Assembly: GCA_032690845.1 (NCBI GenBank)
Contig: CM064422.1
Span: forward strand, 7,316,001 to 7,380,000
Direction: 5' to 3'
DNA length: 64,000 bases
From: Eleusine coracana subsp. coracana
Taxonomy: Eukaryota; Streptophyta; Magnoliopsida; Poales; Poaceae
Numbering within the stretch: the stretch's first letter is position 1; each line of letters starts with the position of its first letter. Below, one piece after another: positions 52,780 to 63,099 of the stretch. Made by a program: the position numbers and the translations under genes. A model generated the notes under the pieces. It made no database searches. It saw only the letters and a program-made list of their open reading frames with translations, and was not told the DNA's origin.

Positions 52780-54132
52780 TTAGTTCATTAGCTTCCTGGC
52801 TTTATGAAATGCCGATGTGGATTGGCTTTAGGGGAGAATAAAATTTGCAACTTGCACAGCGCAGATAAGCTTCCTACGCGTATGATCATCCATAGCCGAT
52901 AAAGTTTTGTAGCCAACAAGATCCGACCACGTTTCATTGCGATCCAGATCATAAAATGAAATATGACAACCATGACCAATATGGGTCAAATTCATTATAT
53001 ATAGCCAAAATATTTTTAGTGCAGACACGTTGTATGTGCTACATTAAGTGTCTCACGGTCGTGCCTGACGGCCTACGGCGCACCACGTTCGTTCAAGATT
53101 GCACTAACATCAAACCGTCAAAGTCCTCTCCATGTTTGCGTTGTTTTGCTGACTACTGTCTACTGAGTTGTTATCGGCCTCTCCCTTTCTCTCTTTCATT
53201 ATCTGAGCCTATCTCTGTCTTTGAAAATATCTCCTGGAAATTAAAAAAGAAAAACCGTACTCCTACATCCTGCTTGAGATGGTTTAAAGATGCTAGTGTT
53301 CGTCACTGACGGCGCTTAAGACCTCCCAGCATATTGGGTTAATACCTCTGCAAAAAGATTGTATGCTGGATTATTAACCTCAGTGTATCACCTCTATTAA
53401 ATCCTCTTCCAAACACCTGACCTCCACAAACAATATTAACAGAGGCACACTGAGTTTATTTGTATTAAGTTAAGGCACAATAAAATCCAAAAATATAAAA
53501 GATTTGCAACGACCTAAACTTGTTGAAAATATGGAACCTGGATACTTGGAAGGAGATATGTTATTGTTATGTACCTCACCACAAAAATGTTGTACAAAAA
53601 AACGAGTATTATTATGTACCTCTCCATCATATAGGCTCTAGACTATGGTCAAGACCAACATTCCAACAAATCTCTATCGAACTCTAACTTCCTCAACACA
53701 GAAGGACAAAATCTATGTCAAGATCCACTTTGCAAATAAGTTACTTTTGAAATACTTCACATTGTTTTTTTTAAAAGAATGATTTACTAACGAGGACATG
53801 TCTAAATGCCAAAATCTCAACACAGTCAGCAGCATTATGGATCTCAATAGCTAAAACCAGTTGGTGTAGTAATGGCAGTCATTACTCGGATAGCGAATGT
53901 GACGAAATTTCTACATCCATCTGCTCAATTTTGCAGATCTTAGGTAGTTTTTTTTTATGCCAACACCTATCTTACCTACAGTGCTAATCATAAATAATAA
54001 GGTACTAATATTGCGATAAAAAATAGTGATGTTTTATGAAGTTAAAAAAAGATAACACTGGAACTTTGCAACCATTCAATTGGATCATAAAGTCGTTTAT
54101 GTTGCATTATCCGATACTAACGTTTATGGAAA

Positions 54133-54673
54133 ATTTGTCTGAAACACACCAACAAAACATGGTGTTGTCCTGAACACATCAAACAAATCGAATTTAGCCA
54201 ATACACACTTCGATTCTAGGAAAATTCATCTGAGACACACTATGATAATCTAACTTTTATTTTTAAATTTCTTATCTTAATATATATAATATGTCAGAAA
54301 TTGAAACTTTGCATAAATATAAGTTGTTGCATTCTCTATCATTATAAAATAGAGCTAGATTTTTTTCCAATTGTTTGGATGACTTTGTCGATAAATTAAA
54401 TATTAAAACAATGATTAAACAATAAAAATAGTCAAAAAAATTCTTGATCTATTTTTTATCGATAGAGAATATAACCGTGTATATATGTGCCAAGTTTCAA
54501 ATTCTGACATATTTTATATATTGAGATAGAAAAGTTGAAAATAATAATTAAATGATCAGAGTGTGTCTCAAACAAATTTTTCAAGAATCTAGTGTGTATT
54601 AGCTAAATTCGATTTGTTTGATGTGTTTTGTACAAAGCCATATTTTATTAGTGTGTTCTAGATAATTTTCCCT
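54133..54673. mobile_element. Foldback-type element with about 250-bp inverted repeats
   Basis: Left arm blocks GGAAAATTTGTCTGA, ACACATCAAACAAATCG, AATTTAGC(C/T)AATACACACT and ATATGTCAGAAATTGAAACTT are mirrored on the right in reverse complement over about 200-250 bp, leaving a short central loop. No ORF. Target duplication is not clear. Confidence 0.75.
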
Positions 54674-56563
54674 TTACATAATATTATTTTTTCTAAATAA
54701 AAAACAAATACAGGAGGGAGAGGCCACTATATTTCTCAATACAGATAATGAAGGACTTTTTTTAGTTTCCCTTTCATGTTGGAGCTAGTTGTTTTTTGTA
54801 CTACATCGTATCACTTAACAATAATGCCAACTTTTATATTTCAGGTGTGGTGCTGCAGGAGGGGTGACGTACATCACGATGCAGAGATTTTTTCCCCCCG
54901 ATACTATACATATTGTATTAATTGGAAAGGTCAGGTAGCCTATGTTATGCTGATCCTCTTCCTAGCTTACTGGTATATCTCTTTTCTGGCTCTGTCATCT
55001 CAGTCTCAGTCATCACAAAAAAACTATACTAGCTAACAGAACAGACTGTGACCTCCGTGAACAAATTACAGGTTCTTTTTATTTTGACGGAAGGCTGCTT
55101 TTAATTATGGTAGTAAAGAAATAAAAAAAATTGCGTACTCATCAGTCAGGAGTGTCAAGTATATATCAACTTAGGCACATCTGCTCAATCATGCGTACTT
55201 TTAAACCAAAATGCACATCCCTTTGGCAAATCACATGCTTGAGATGTGAAGCCTCGCTCTAAAATATAGCCACTGCATTGCATTGTGTTCATCGTTCCGT
55301 AATTGATAGATGCCGCAGAAGAGCGAAGGCATGCCTAATGTAGTAATCTTGCAGGCGATAAAAAAGAACCCTTAGAAACATCTAAATTCGATGCTATAGG
55401 GCCAATTAGCAGCATTCCGAGTGACATACAGATGGAATAATCGTGATCCGCTTAGTTGAAGCCGAACTGGAAGCTGAATCAGGTTATTATGGTGCTGATG
55501 ATGCATACCGAACTTTTTAGGAATTGAACGGGCTCCGCCATCTGCATGGCAGGTCAGTTTTCAGTGCCACGGCTGCATGCGACGTTGCCAATGTGATGCA
55601 CGGACGGTTGTGACAGTTTAATTACTTTGATCCTAATCGACCGTTAAGATTGTTAGATTCTATCGACAACGTCGCTGTCGTCGGAGGAGAAGACGGAGGT
55701 ATGACTGATGACTGACAAGATGTACGTCGTGGAAAGGTCGTCTCCATCTCGACTGAATCAGCCGTCGATCAGATTCAAGCCTTGAAGCCACTATTCTAGT
55801 GCCACTAACGCTCGGCAGAATAGTGACAGTGAAGACACGATTTTGTCAGAGAGAGCCGCCGTCAAGCGTGTCAGATCAAATGGCTGCTTTGTTGGCTAAC
55901 CCACAGTCACAACAAAGATAAATTAGCGTCAGCCGTTACAGAAGCATTTTGCTGATTTATGTGAGTTTTTGTTTTAGATGACATCGCAGCTGGCGATTTT
56001 ATTAGCCAATATGTTTGCCACTTTTCTGTAACGTGATCAATTGGGATGGTCTGACATTTGGAAGCAGAATACTTCTCATACGAGTTCAGTTTTTACCACA
56101 CAAGGTTTCTGTCTTTTGTTGTATGTAGTTCATGCTGTCTTGATTAGGATAAAATGTGACCTGAATAAGGCAGAGAACTGAGTTTATTCGGATAAAATTG
56201 TGTACTAATTGACTCGAATAAGTGCAAATAACTACTTGCAGTAGTATATGATTTTTTTTAAAGAGATTCACTGTTAAAATTTACCGAAGACGATACGCAA
56301 TTTTATTCGGTTCAGAGTCCAATAAATCAAGAGGTGACTACATATTCTGAGAGGGTATTCATAGGAAAATTCCTTGGAAAAAGCTCTTGCGCTCTAAATG
56401 GAACAAATGGTCCGTTTGTAGGCCCTTTGATACAGAAGCACGCACATAAAGTGATGGTATTTTCCTGTAAAACAGCTCTCATGTTGGACGTAACATATGA
56501 TGGTGGGACTGAATTTTGACATCCCATGCAGTGCTTAATTTGGTACCGGTTCGCTTTCTTCAG

Positions 56564-56600
56564 TCTTTGGAGGCCGCCACGTCCCTTCCGGCGGTGAATA
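56564..56600 (-). pseudogene. Remnant of the 3' end of a MAPKK gene
   Basis: About 36 bases match 63131-63166, inside the last codons of the kinase gene, with about four differences. On the minus strand the fragment reads FTAGRDVAASKD, compared with FIAGRDVAASKD in the intact kinase. It sits at the end of the left duplication unit. The sequence TTCAGTCTTT directly before it equals the sequence at 62401-62410 in the right unit, where about 720 further bases separate it from the kinase end. This suggests deletion between GTCTTT microhomologies in the left unit. Confidence 0.75.
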
Positions 56601-57699
56601 GGGGGCGCTCAAAGCTGCCGAATTAATCACCATAGAACGTGTGCACTTCTAGCTTCATTATTAGCACAAATCAGCACCGTGCAACATCTTTGGCTTCTCA
56701 ATCTGTAGGATGGACCGGCCGAATTCCTCCACATGCAGCTGCGGACACGATGGCCGCCATCAGCCATAAGCTGACCTGGAATCTCAGGGACAGACCCGGG
56801 ATGAGGAAGCTGCACATCGGGAAACCTATGACTATTGAGACTGCTAGGGCGATTAATAGTACGCTCTCCTAGAATCCCTTATACAGTTATACCTCTGGTG
56901 CTGCGTGCATTACTCCGATGTCACATGTTCGGTGTTTAACAGGTTCTACTGAATGTGCTGAGGAATGTTCCTTAAAAAAAAGTCTTCTAATTTTTCAGCT
57001 TAATTCTGACATATCCTAGGCGAATTGTAGCCTGACGTACACATACACGTCTGACATCTCCCTCGTGCTTGACGAACACCACCTCCCTAACAGTTGATGT
57101 TTATTTGATCGATGATCGTGTACTAATTGATTAGTATCTTGATGTTGCCAATGCTAGCACTAGCTGCTAAGCAGTTTCTGCTCTTAGAAAGAGAAGCGAT
57201 TAGTTAGTTCATTGCGTTCGTAGCTTTACGAAATGACGATGTGGATGAGCTCTATGGAGAGAGAAAAAAATGCAACTTGCACAGCGCGCAGATAAGCCTC
57301 CTACGCGTTTTTACATTGATAGCCGATGAACTTTGCAGTTAACAAGATCCAAACACGTGTCATTATGATCCGGACCACAAAATGAAATGTACAATCATGA
57401 CCAATCTGAGTCAAATTCATCATATGTAACCAAATTATTTTTATTGCAGACGCGCGTGGTGTGTGCTAGATTAAGCTTCTAACAGTCACGCCTGACGGCC
57501 TACGGCGTACCAGGTTCGTCCAAGATTTCAAGCCGTATTCTCCATGTTACTGCGTTGCTTTGATGACGTCCGAGTACTTATCAGCATCTTTTTCTGCCTA
57601 TCTATTGCTCTCTTTTCTGGGCTCAGGCTATCTCTATCTTCGAAAATATCTTCTTGGAATTTAAAACAAAAAATCGTTCTCCTACGTCGTTGTAACTTT

Positions 57700-58180
57700 G
57701 TCGTATTCAGTTTGTATCATATAATCATTCATCAATCAGTTTGAGTTGTTTTTTAACCATTTTCTAATCCTTTGTTGAATTGAACTCTAATTTCAATTCG
57801 ATATTTCATAGTAACAATAATTAATCATCTATTGCTTTAACATTATATTTTGGATAAAAACTAATAACAAAAATTCCAACAGTAAGTCACTCCAAAATTA
57901 TTATAATGAATATTCTTTTTAAAACTCAAAAAGTAATATTGTCATATTCAATTTATATTCTACAATGATTCATCAATCAGTTTGAGTTGTTTTTTTAACT
58001 ATTTTCTAATCCTTTGTTGAATTGAACTCTGATTTCAATTCGATATTTCATAGTAATAATAATTAATCATCTATTGCTTTAACATTATATTTTAGATGGA
58101 AACTAATAACAAAAATTCTAACAGTAAGTCACTCCAAAATTATTATAATGAATATTCTTTTTAAAACTCATAAAAATAAA
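57700..58180. repeat. Tandem repeat of about 241 bp, two units
   Basis: Units begin near 57700 and 57941 and are highly similar throughout. Shared blocks include CATCAATCAGTTTGAGTTG, CTAATCCTTTGTTGAATTG, TTCAATTCGATATTTCATAG and AGTAAGTCACTCCAAAATTA. AT-rich, non-coding. Confidence 0.9.
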
Positions 58181-58828
58181 GTAAAATAAAAATACAGCAA
58201 ATGTTCAAACCAAAAAATTGATTAATCGAAAACCGTTTATAGTTACAAAAAAAACATTTTAATCATAATTTTTTTATCCCCCGCCGCCCTTTGTCCTTAT
58301 CCGCCTCCTCGATCTCCTCCACTTCCTCCTCTCCTCCACTAAGCATGGCGAAGATGATGAAGAGCCATCACCGTTGGGGCCGCGCGAGGTACGTCTGGTG
58401 CACCTGGTGTCGGCGCGCCGTCGTCATCGCCAACACGCCGCCTGCTCCAACTCCATCTCCCGACCACTGTCACGCACCGCCGCGTCGACCCACGGGTGTA
58501 ACTGGCGAGCCTATATGTTTTCTCTCTCTAAATCTATGTCACAATTACAATTCATACTAAACAACTTTATATTTAACCGCACCATGGCACACTCATAAAT
58601 ATTTGGATGGCGAGTCATAACTGAAAGGAGCCATGGGAACATCAACTATAGGTGTATTTTTGGTACATTGGACCTTAGATAACATATTTTACCAGGTTCA
58701 TGAATCCGGATATGTATTTTAAAGTTTGAGAACTTAAATGACATCCCAATGATCTGATATAAGTTTAAGGACAACCTACGTATTTTAATCTATAATATAA
58801 TATAGTATCCACCATATAGGCTCTAGAC

Positions 58829-59004
58829 CAAGGTTCACAAAACCAAAACCGATCTGGTGTTTGAACTGGGAAAAAAATGGCCGGTTAGCCATTTTGCTAC
58901 AATACATAGGTTCAATTTTCGCCAAAAACTAGTCATTTGTGAAACCGCTCCGATCTTGTTTTTTGGTTAACCAGGTTAACAGAAGACCAGTTTTGAATAC
59001 CCTA
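58829..59004. mobile_element. hAT-like MITE with 8-bp TSD and a paralogous empty site
   Basis: A 176-bp insertion starting CAAGGTTCACAAAACC is flanked by the direct repeats CTCTAGAC at 58821-58828 and 59005-59012. The homologous place in the left duplication unit (about 53634-53645) has a single GGCTCTAGACTATGG and no insertion. An 8-bp target duplication fits the hAT superfamily. Confidence 0.88.
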
Positions 59005-59577
59005 CTCTAGACTGTGGACAACAGCCTAACAGATCTCCATCCAACTCTGAATTTTGTAGTATAGAGGGATAAATTTATCTAGATCCACTTTGAAATATTT
59101 TTTTGAATCCTTCACACCGTTTTCAAATGAATGATATAACGAGGACAAAACCAATTGCAAATAATTTTGAGTCGTCAGAAAAAAGGTCTTTCATAAGTTG
59201 AAAAAATACCGCTTATATTCGGCATGTATGTTAAATTATTGATAGATGTGCAATGTGTACATTTTTTGAGTGTCTAGCAAATATTGTTGTAAATCTGATT
59301 GCAAGCATCTTGAGTAGGGTAGCAAATGTTACTATAGTTCTACATTATTCACCTGCTCAATTTTGAGGATTTCAGCTGGTAATATCAAACTTTTCCTGTA
59401 AGTACCTAACTTGTGTACAAATCGTAATTAATAAGTGTCATCTAAAAGTACTTGAAAAACCTAGTTCTGAAACAAATAAATATGACTAAAAAATAAGAAT
59501 AAAAAATCAACGACGCCTTTATGATCGAAATAAGACAATATACTAGAACTTTTGATACCATTTTCAACTGGATCTTA

Positions 59578-59921
59578 GGCCCCCTTTGTAATATAGGATA
59601 GGAAAAATATAGAAATTGAGATGATATATTTTTGAAATCCTATAGGAATTGAAAATATAGGAATTAGGATGAGAAGGTCTTTGGTAGTCTCATAGGAAAA
59701 ACAAAGGAATCTATACCTTGCTCTTGCTCCATATGAAAACAAAGGAAAGAAAAAAGAGGTCTTACCTTTTGCTTTGTTTCCTCCAAAATCAAATATAGGA
59801 ATCCATTCCTATGGAAAGTATCCTTTGTTTTCCTATGAGCCAAATGGTTATATAGGAAAAATTTCTTTACAATTTCTATCCTCCAAATTTCCTTTGTTTT
59901 TCCTTCAATCCAAAGGGGGCC
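59578..59921. mobile_element. Tourist-like (PIF/Harbinger) MITE with TTA TSD
   Basis: Perfect 11-bp ends GGCCCCCTTTG / CAAAGGGGGCC and flanking TTA (59575-59577 and 59922-59924). The interior is rich in TATAGGA/TCCTATA motifs in opposite orientations. Length 344 bp. The equivalent place in the left unit (near 54084, GGATCATAAAG) lacks it. Confidence 0.88.
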
Positions 59922-61036
59922 TTACAATGTTTTTGTCTTAAAAGAAGATCATAACGTAATTTACTACATTAAACAATATTAGAATCTCCTACATATTATC
60001 ACCTTTCCCAAAAACAAAGATACAAGAGTGTTTTCTTATACTCACTCTGCTCTCAAATCAAAGTCATTAGATCGAACAACAACAGTTCATAGTAATTCCA
60101 ATTTGTATATATCATGCATCTGCTTTAAGGGCGATATGGGACAAGAAATGAAAGTGGTATTGTAGAATAAGAATAAGCAATCTAATTATCGGTATCAAGT
60201 AGTAATAACTAAAGGAGCCGCCACCCAATAGTATATAAATTGTACTATTGAAAATGCCAGGATCGCCTATGTTATGCTGATCCTCTTCCTAGCTTACCGG
60301 TATATCTCTACCTGGCTCTCTCATCTTAGTCATCACAAAACCGACTGCGACCGCCTCCTAGATTATCCTAGAACAAATGGCGGTTACTTTTTTATTATTT
60401 TTTATGGAAGGTTGCTTTTTAGTTACGGGGGCAAAGAAATTCAAAAAAATAAATGCATACTCATCAGTCAGGGTGAAATATATATAAACCTTGACATATA
60501 TGCTCAATCTTGATTAAACCAAAACGCATAACGAACCCTTTGGTAGATGCCGCAGAAGAGTGAAGGCTAATCATGCTGATGAAGTGTCTATTTTTCAGGT
60601 CACAAGTATTCTGAAAAACATCTGAGTTCTGAGCGACAAATCGATGGAACAATTACATATCGCTCATGCCTTGCATCATCGTTGAAACTTGACTGGAAAC
60701 TGCCCTGGTGGCCAGGTTATATTGCTGATGCATACTCAAATTTCAAGGAACGGGGATCCATCCGCCTGGTAGGGTCAGCTTTCAGTACGTGCCATGATCG
60801 CCTAGACGTTGCCGATGTGAGATGCACAGTTGAAGCGACAGTTTGATTCTAATCAACCGTTAGGATCATTAAAGATACGATGTTTCCATCGGTTTCTTAT
60901 CGACAAAGTCGAGGAGAAGACGGCCAGAGCGATGACTGACAAGACGTACGTACGTCGCGGAAAGCTCGTCTCCATCACGACCGAATCAGCCGTCGCTCGG
61001 ATTCAAGCCTTGAAGCCACTATTGTAGTGGCACTAA

Positions 61037-61620
61037 GGTTGTGTTTGTTTTACTAGATTAGCTTGGATTGACTTCGATAGACTCATCCAATGTAGTGTTT
61101 GTTTTACCATCAGGCTGGATAGGATAGACAGGAATAAGAAATATTCTTCATAGATGCTAGATAAACCTATCAAAAAAATTGGTCGGATAACATTGTTCAA
61201 CTTTTTTAAGCATGATTGTTAGTAAATAATTAAAAATTATTAGTATATTATTATGATATTAATATATTATATTATGAGATTATGGTCAATAAACACTCAT
61301 TATTAATATACAAAATATACATTAATTAGAATGTGATTGTTGGTAATTAGCATATTTATTATTAATTAAGCATTGTCATAATAAGATTATTATTTATAAA
61401 TATTAAATTAGATTAATTAGTATGTATTTTATTGTTATTATTTATAAGTAAGATATATAATTAAGTTACTTATTCTTATCCAACTTCTCTTATCTTTTTA
61501 ATCAAACAAAAAACTTAAATTACTCTATCCAATCAAACAAACACTAAGTTGAATAACCCTGTCTAAAAAATATAAATAGGATGATCCAATCCAAATTTAA
61601 CGCTCAACCAAACATACCCT
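61037..61620. mobile_element. Tourist-like MITE with TAA TSD and a paralogous empty site
   Basis: Ends GGTTGTGTTTGTTTTACT and, in reverse complement, AGGGTATGTTTGGTTG. TAA flanks it at 61034-61036 and 61621-61623. The left duplication unit has an uninterrupted GCCACTAACGCTCGGCAG at about 55802, which is the empty site. Length 584 bp, AT-rich, no ORF. Confidence 0.85.
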
Positions 61621-62660
61621 TAACATTCAGCGGGAGCGCGGGACAGTGATAGTGAAGACACGGTTTTGTCCGAGATTGCCGTCAAGCGTGTCAATTGGCT
61701 GCTTACTTTGTTGTTTGCGCCTATGTGAGCTAAGAACTCACCGGATAAAATGCACGAAGCTAGCGTCAGCCGTTACTCAAGCACTTTGCTGATTTGTGTA
61801 AGCTTTTGTTTTAGATGACATGGCAGCTGTCGCTCCAATATTTGTCACTTGTCTGCGACCTGATTAATTAGGATAGTCCAATAAGCCATTTGGAAGCAAA
61901 ATTCTTCACAATGCATTCAGGTTTTGCCAGGTAAGGTTTCTGCCTTTCAGTTCTTGTAGTTCAAATGCTGTCTCTATTTGCTTCGATAAAGTGTAACCAG
62001 AAATTAATTAAGCTGAGCTGAGTATACTATTGGAACCTAAGCACAAATCTACTTGCAGTAATATGCATATATCAGTTTTTTTTAAGGGACTTTCTGTTAA
62101 AATTTACCAAAGACAATACAGTTTACATGGCGCAGAGTCCAACAAAACAAGAGGTGGCTGCATACTCTGAGAGTATTTACAAGAATTTTCATCATAGTAG
62201 AAAAGACTCGTGCGCTCCAAATAGCAGAAATGGTCCACTCATAGGTCTTTTAGATGCTGAAGCACATATACGCAATGGTATTTTCCTGTAAACATCTTGG
62301 ACGTAACAAATGAAGGCGTTCCTGAAATTGACATCTCATGCAGTGCTTAATTCGGTGACGCCTTATTAATAAGACGTCATATCCCGGTTCGCTTTCTTCA
62401 GTCTTTTTCTTGGATAATTTCGTGGATATACATGATCACTTGAAAGAGACATTATACTGCGCGTGAACTGCTTGAGTGACGCATTAATTCAATTTACGGC
62501 GGATAGATGATGGCTACCTGAAGCTCAATCTTCAGTTAAGAATGTTTTCGAACTGATGTTGAACCAGTCCCTTGATTCCCCTTTATTTTTTATGTACGCT
62601 GTTCTTTCTCCTAAACTTATTTCTGATTCTCTGTACTTCGTGTAATTCTAAAAGACTAAG

Positions 62661-63018
62661 CATATGTTTGATAGGTCTTATGTTCAAAGTGTTTATAGTG
62701 TTAAAAGTGCTTATTGTGTCAAAACTACTTATAGTACTTATAGCGTTTATTGTAGCATAAGCAGTCAACCCGTTTGATAAAACTGCTTATGCTTATTTGT
62801 CCAAACTACTTATGCTGAGAAAGAGGACCACTATAAACATTAAAAGTTACGTTTTGCTGCTTTGTCCAAACTACTTATGATAGTACAAAATAACAAAGTG
62901 CTTATAGGTGCTTATACCCCATAAGCACTTATGCTATTTTGCTATTTGGCACTCCAAACTGTTTATAGAACATAAGCATTTCCAATAAGCAACAGCATAA
63001 GTCCTGTCAAACACACGC
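62661..63018. mobile_element. MITE just 3' of the MAPKK gene
   Basis: The left end CATATGTTTGATAGGTCTTATG-like sequence is mirrored on the right (reverse complement CGTGTGTTTGACAGGACTTA). The interior repeats ACTTATG/CATAAGT and TGCTTAT/ATAAGCA many times in both orientations. It ends about 80 bp from the kinase stop codon, so it probably lies in or near the 3' UTR. Confidence 0.7.
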
Positions 63019-63099
63019 TAATACTATCTGTTAGTAGAAGGGTCGTATGCACAGCATGTACAGATGTACAATTCTATTCTACGGCGATGATCTGCCGGT

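Larger units (their letters stand above)
52470..56605. repeat. Large tandem duplication, left unit (no intact gene)
   Basis: Ordered matches link this unit to 56950-63166: the CCTGACGTACACATACACG block (52550 and 57035), AACTTGCACAGCGC (52848 and 57276), ATATAGGCTCTAGAC (about 53630 and 58815), GATCCTCTTCCTAGCTTAC (54952 and 60280), AGATGCCGCAGAAGAG (55308 and 60546), TTCAAGCCTTGAAGCCACTA (55772 and 61001), GGTATTTTCCTGTAAA (about 56455 and 62278) and CGGTTCGCTTTCTTCAGTCT (56548 and 62394). The unit starts in the BPL 3' flank and ends in a kinase remnant. No gene is supportable within 52.6-56.5 kb. Confidence 0.85.

Noticed and set aside
58290..58600. GC-rich patch with 89-aa and 74-aa plus-strand ORFs
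   Set aside because: Looks like captured or leader DNA; the two frames overlap, have low complexity and no homologous block in the left duplication unit.
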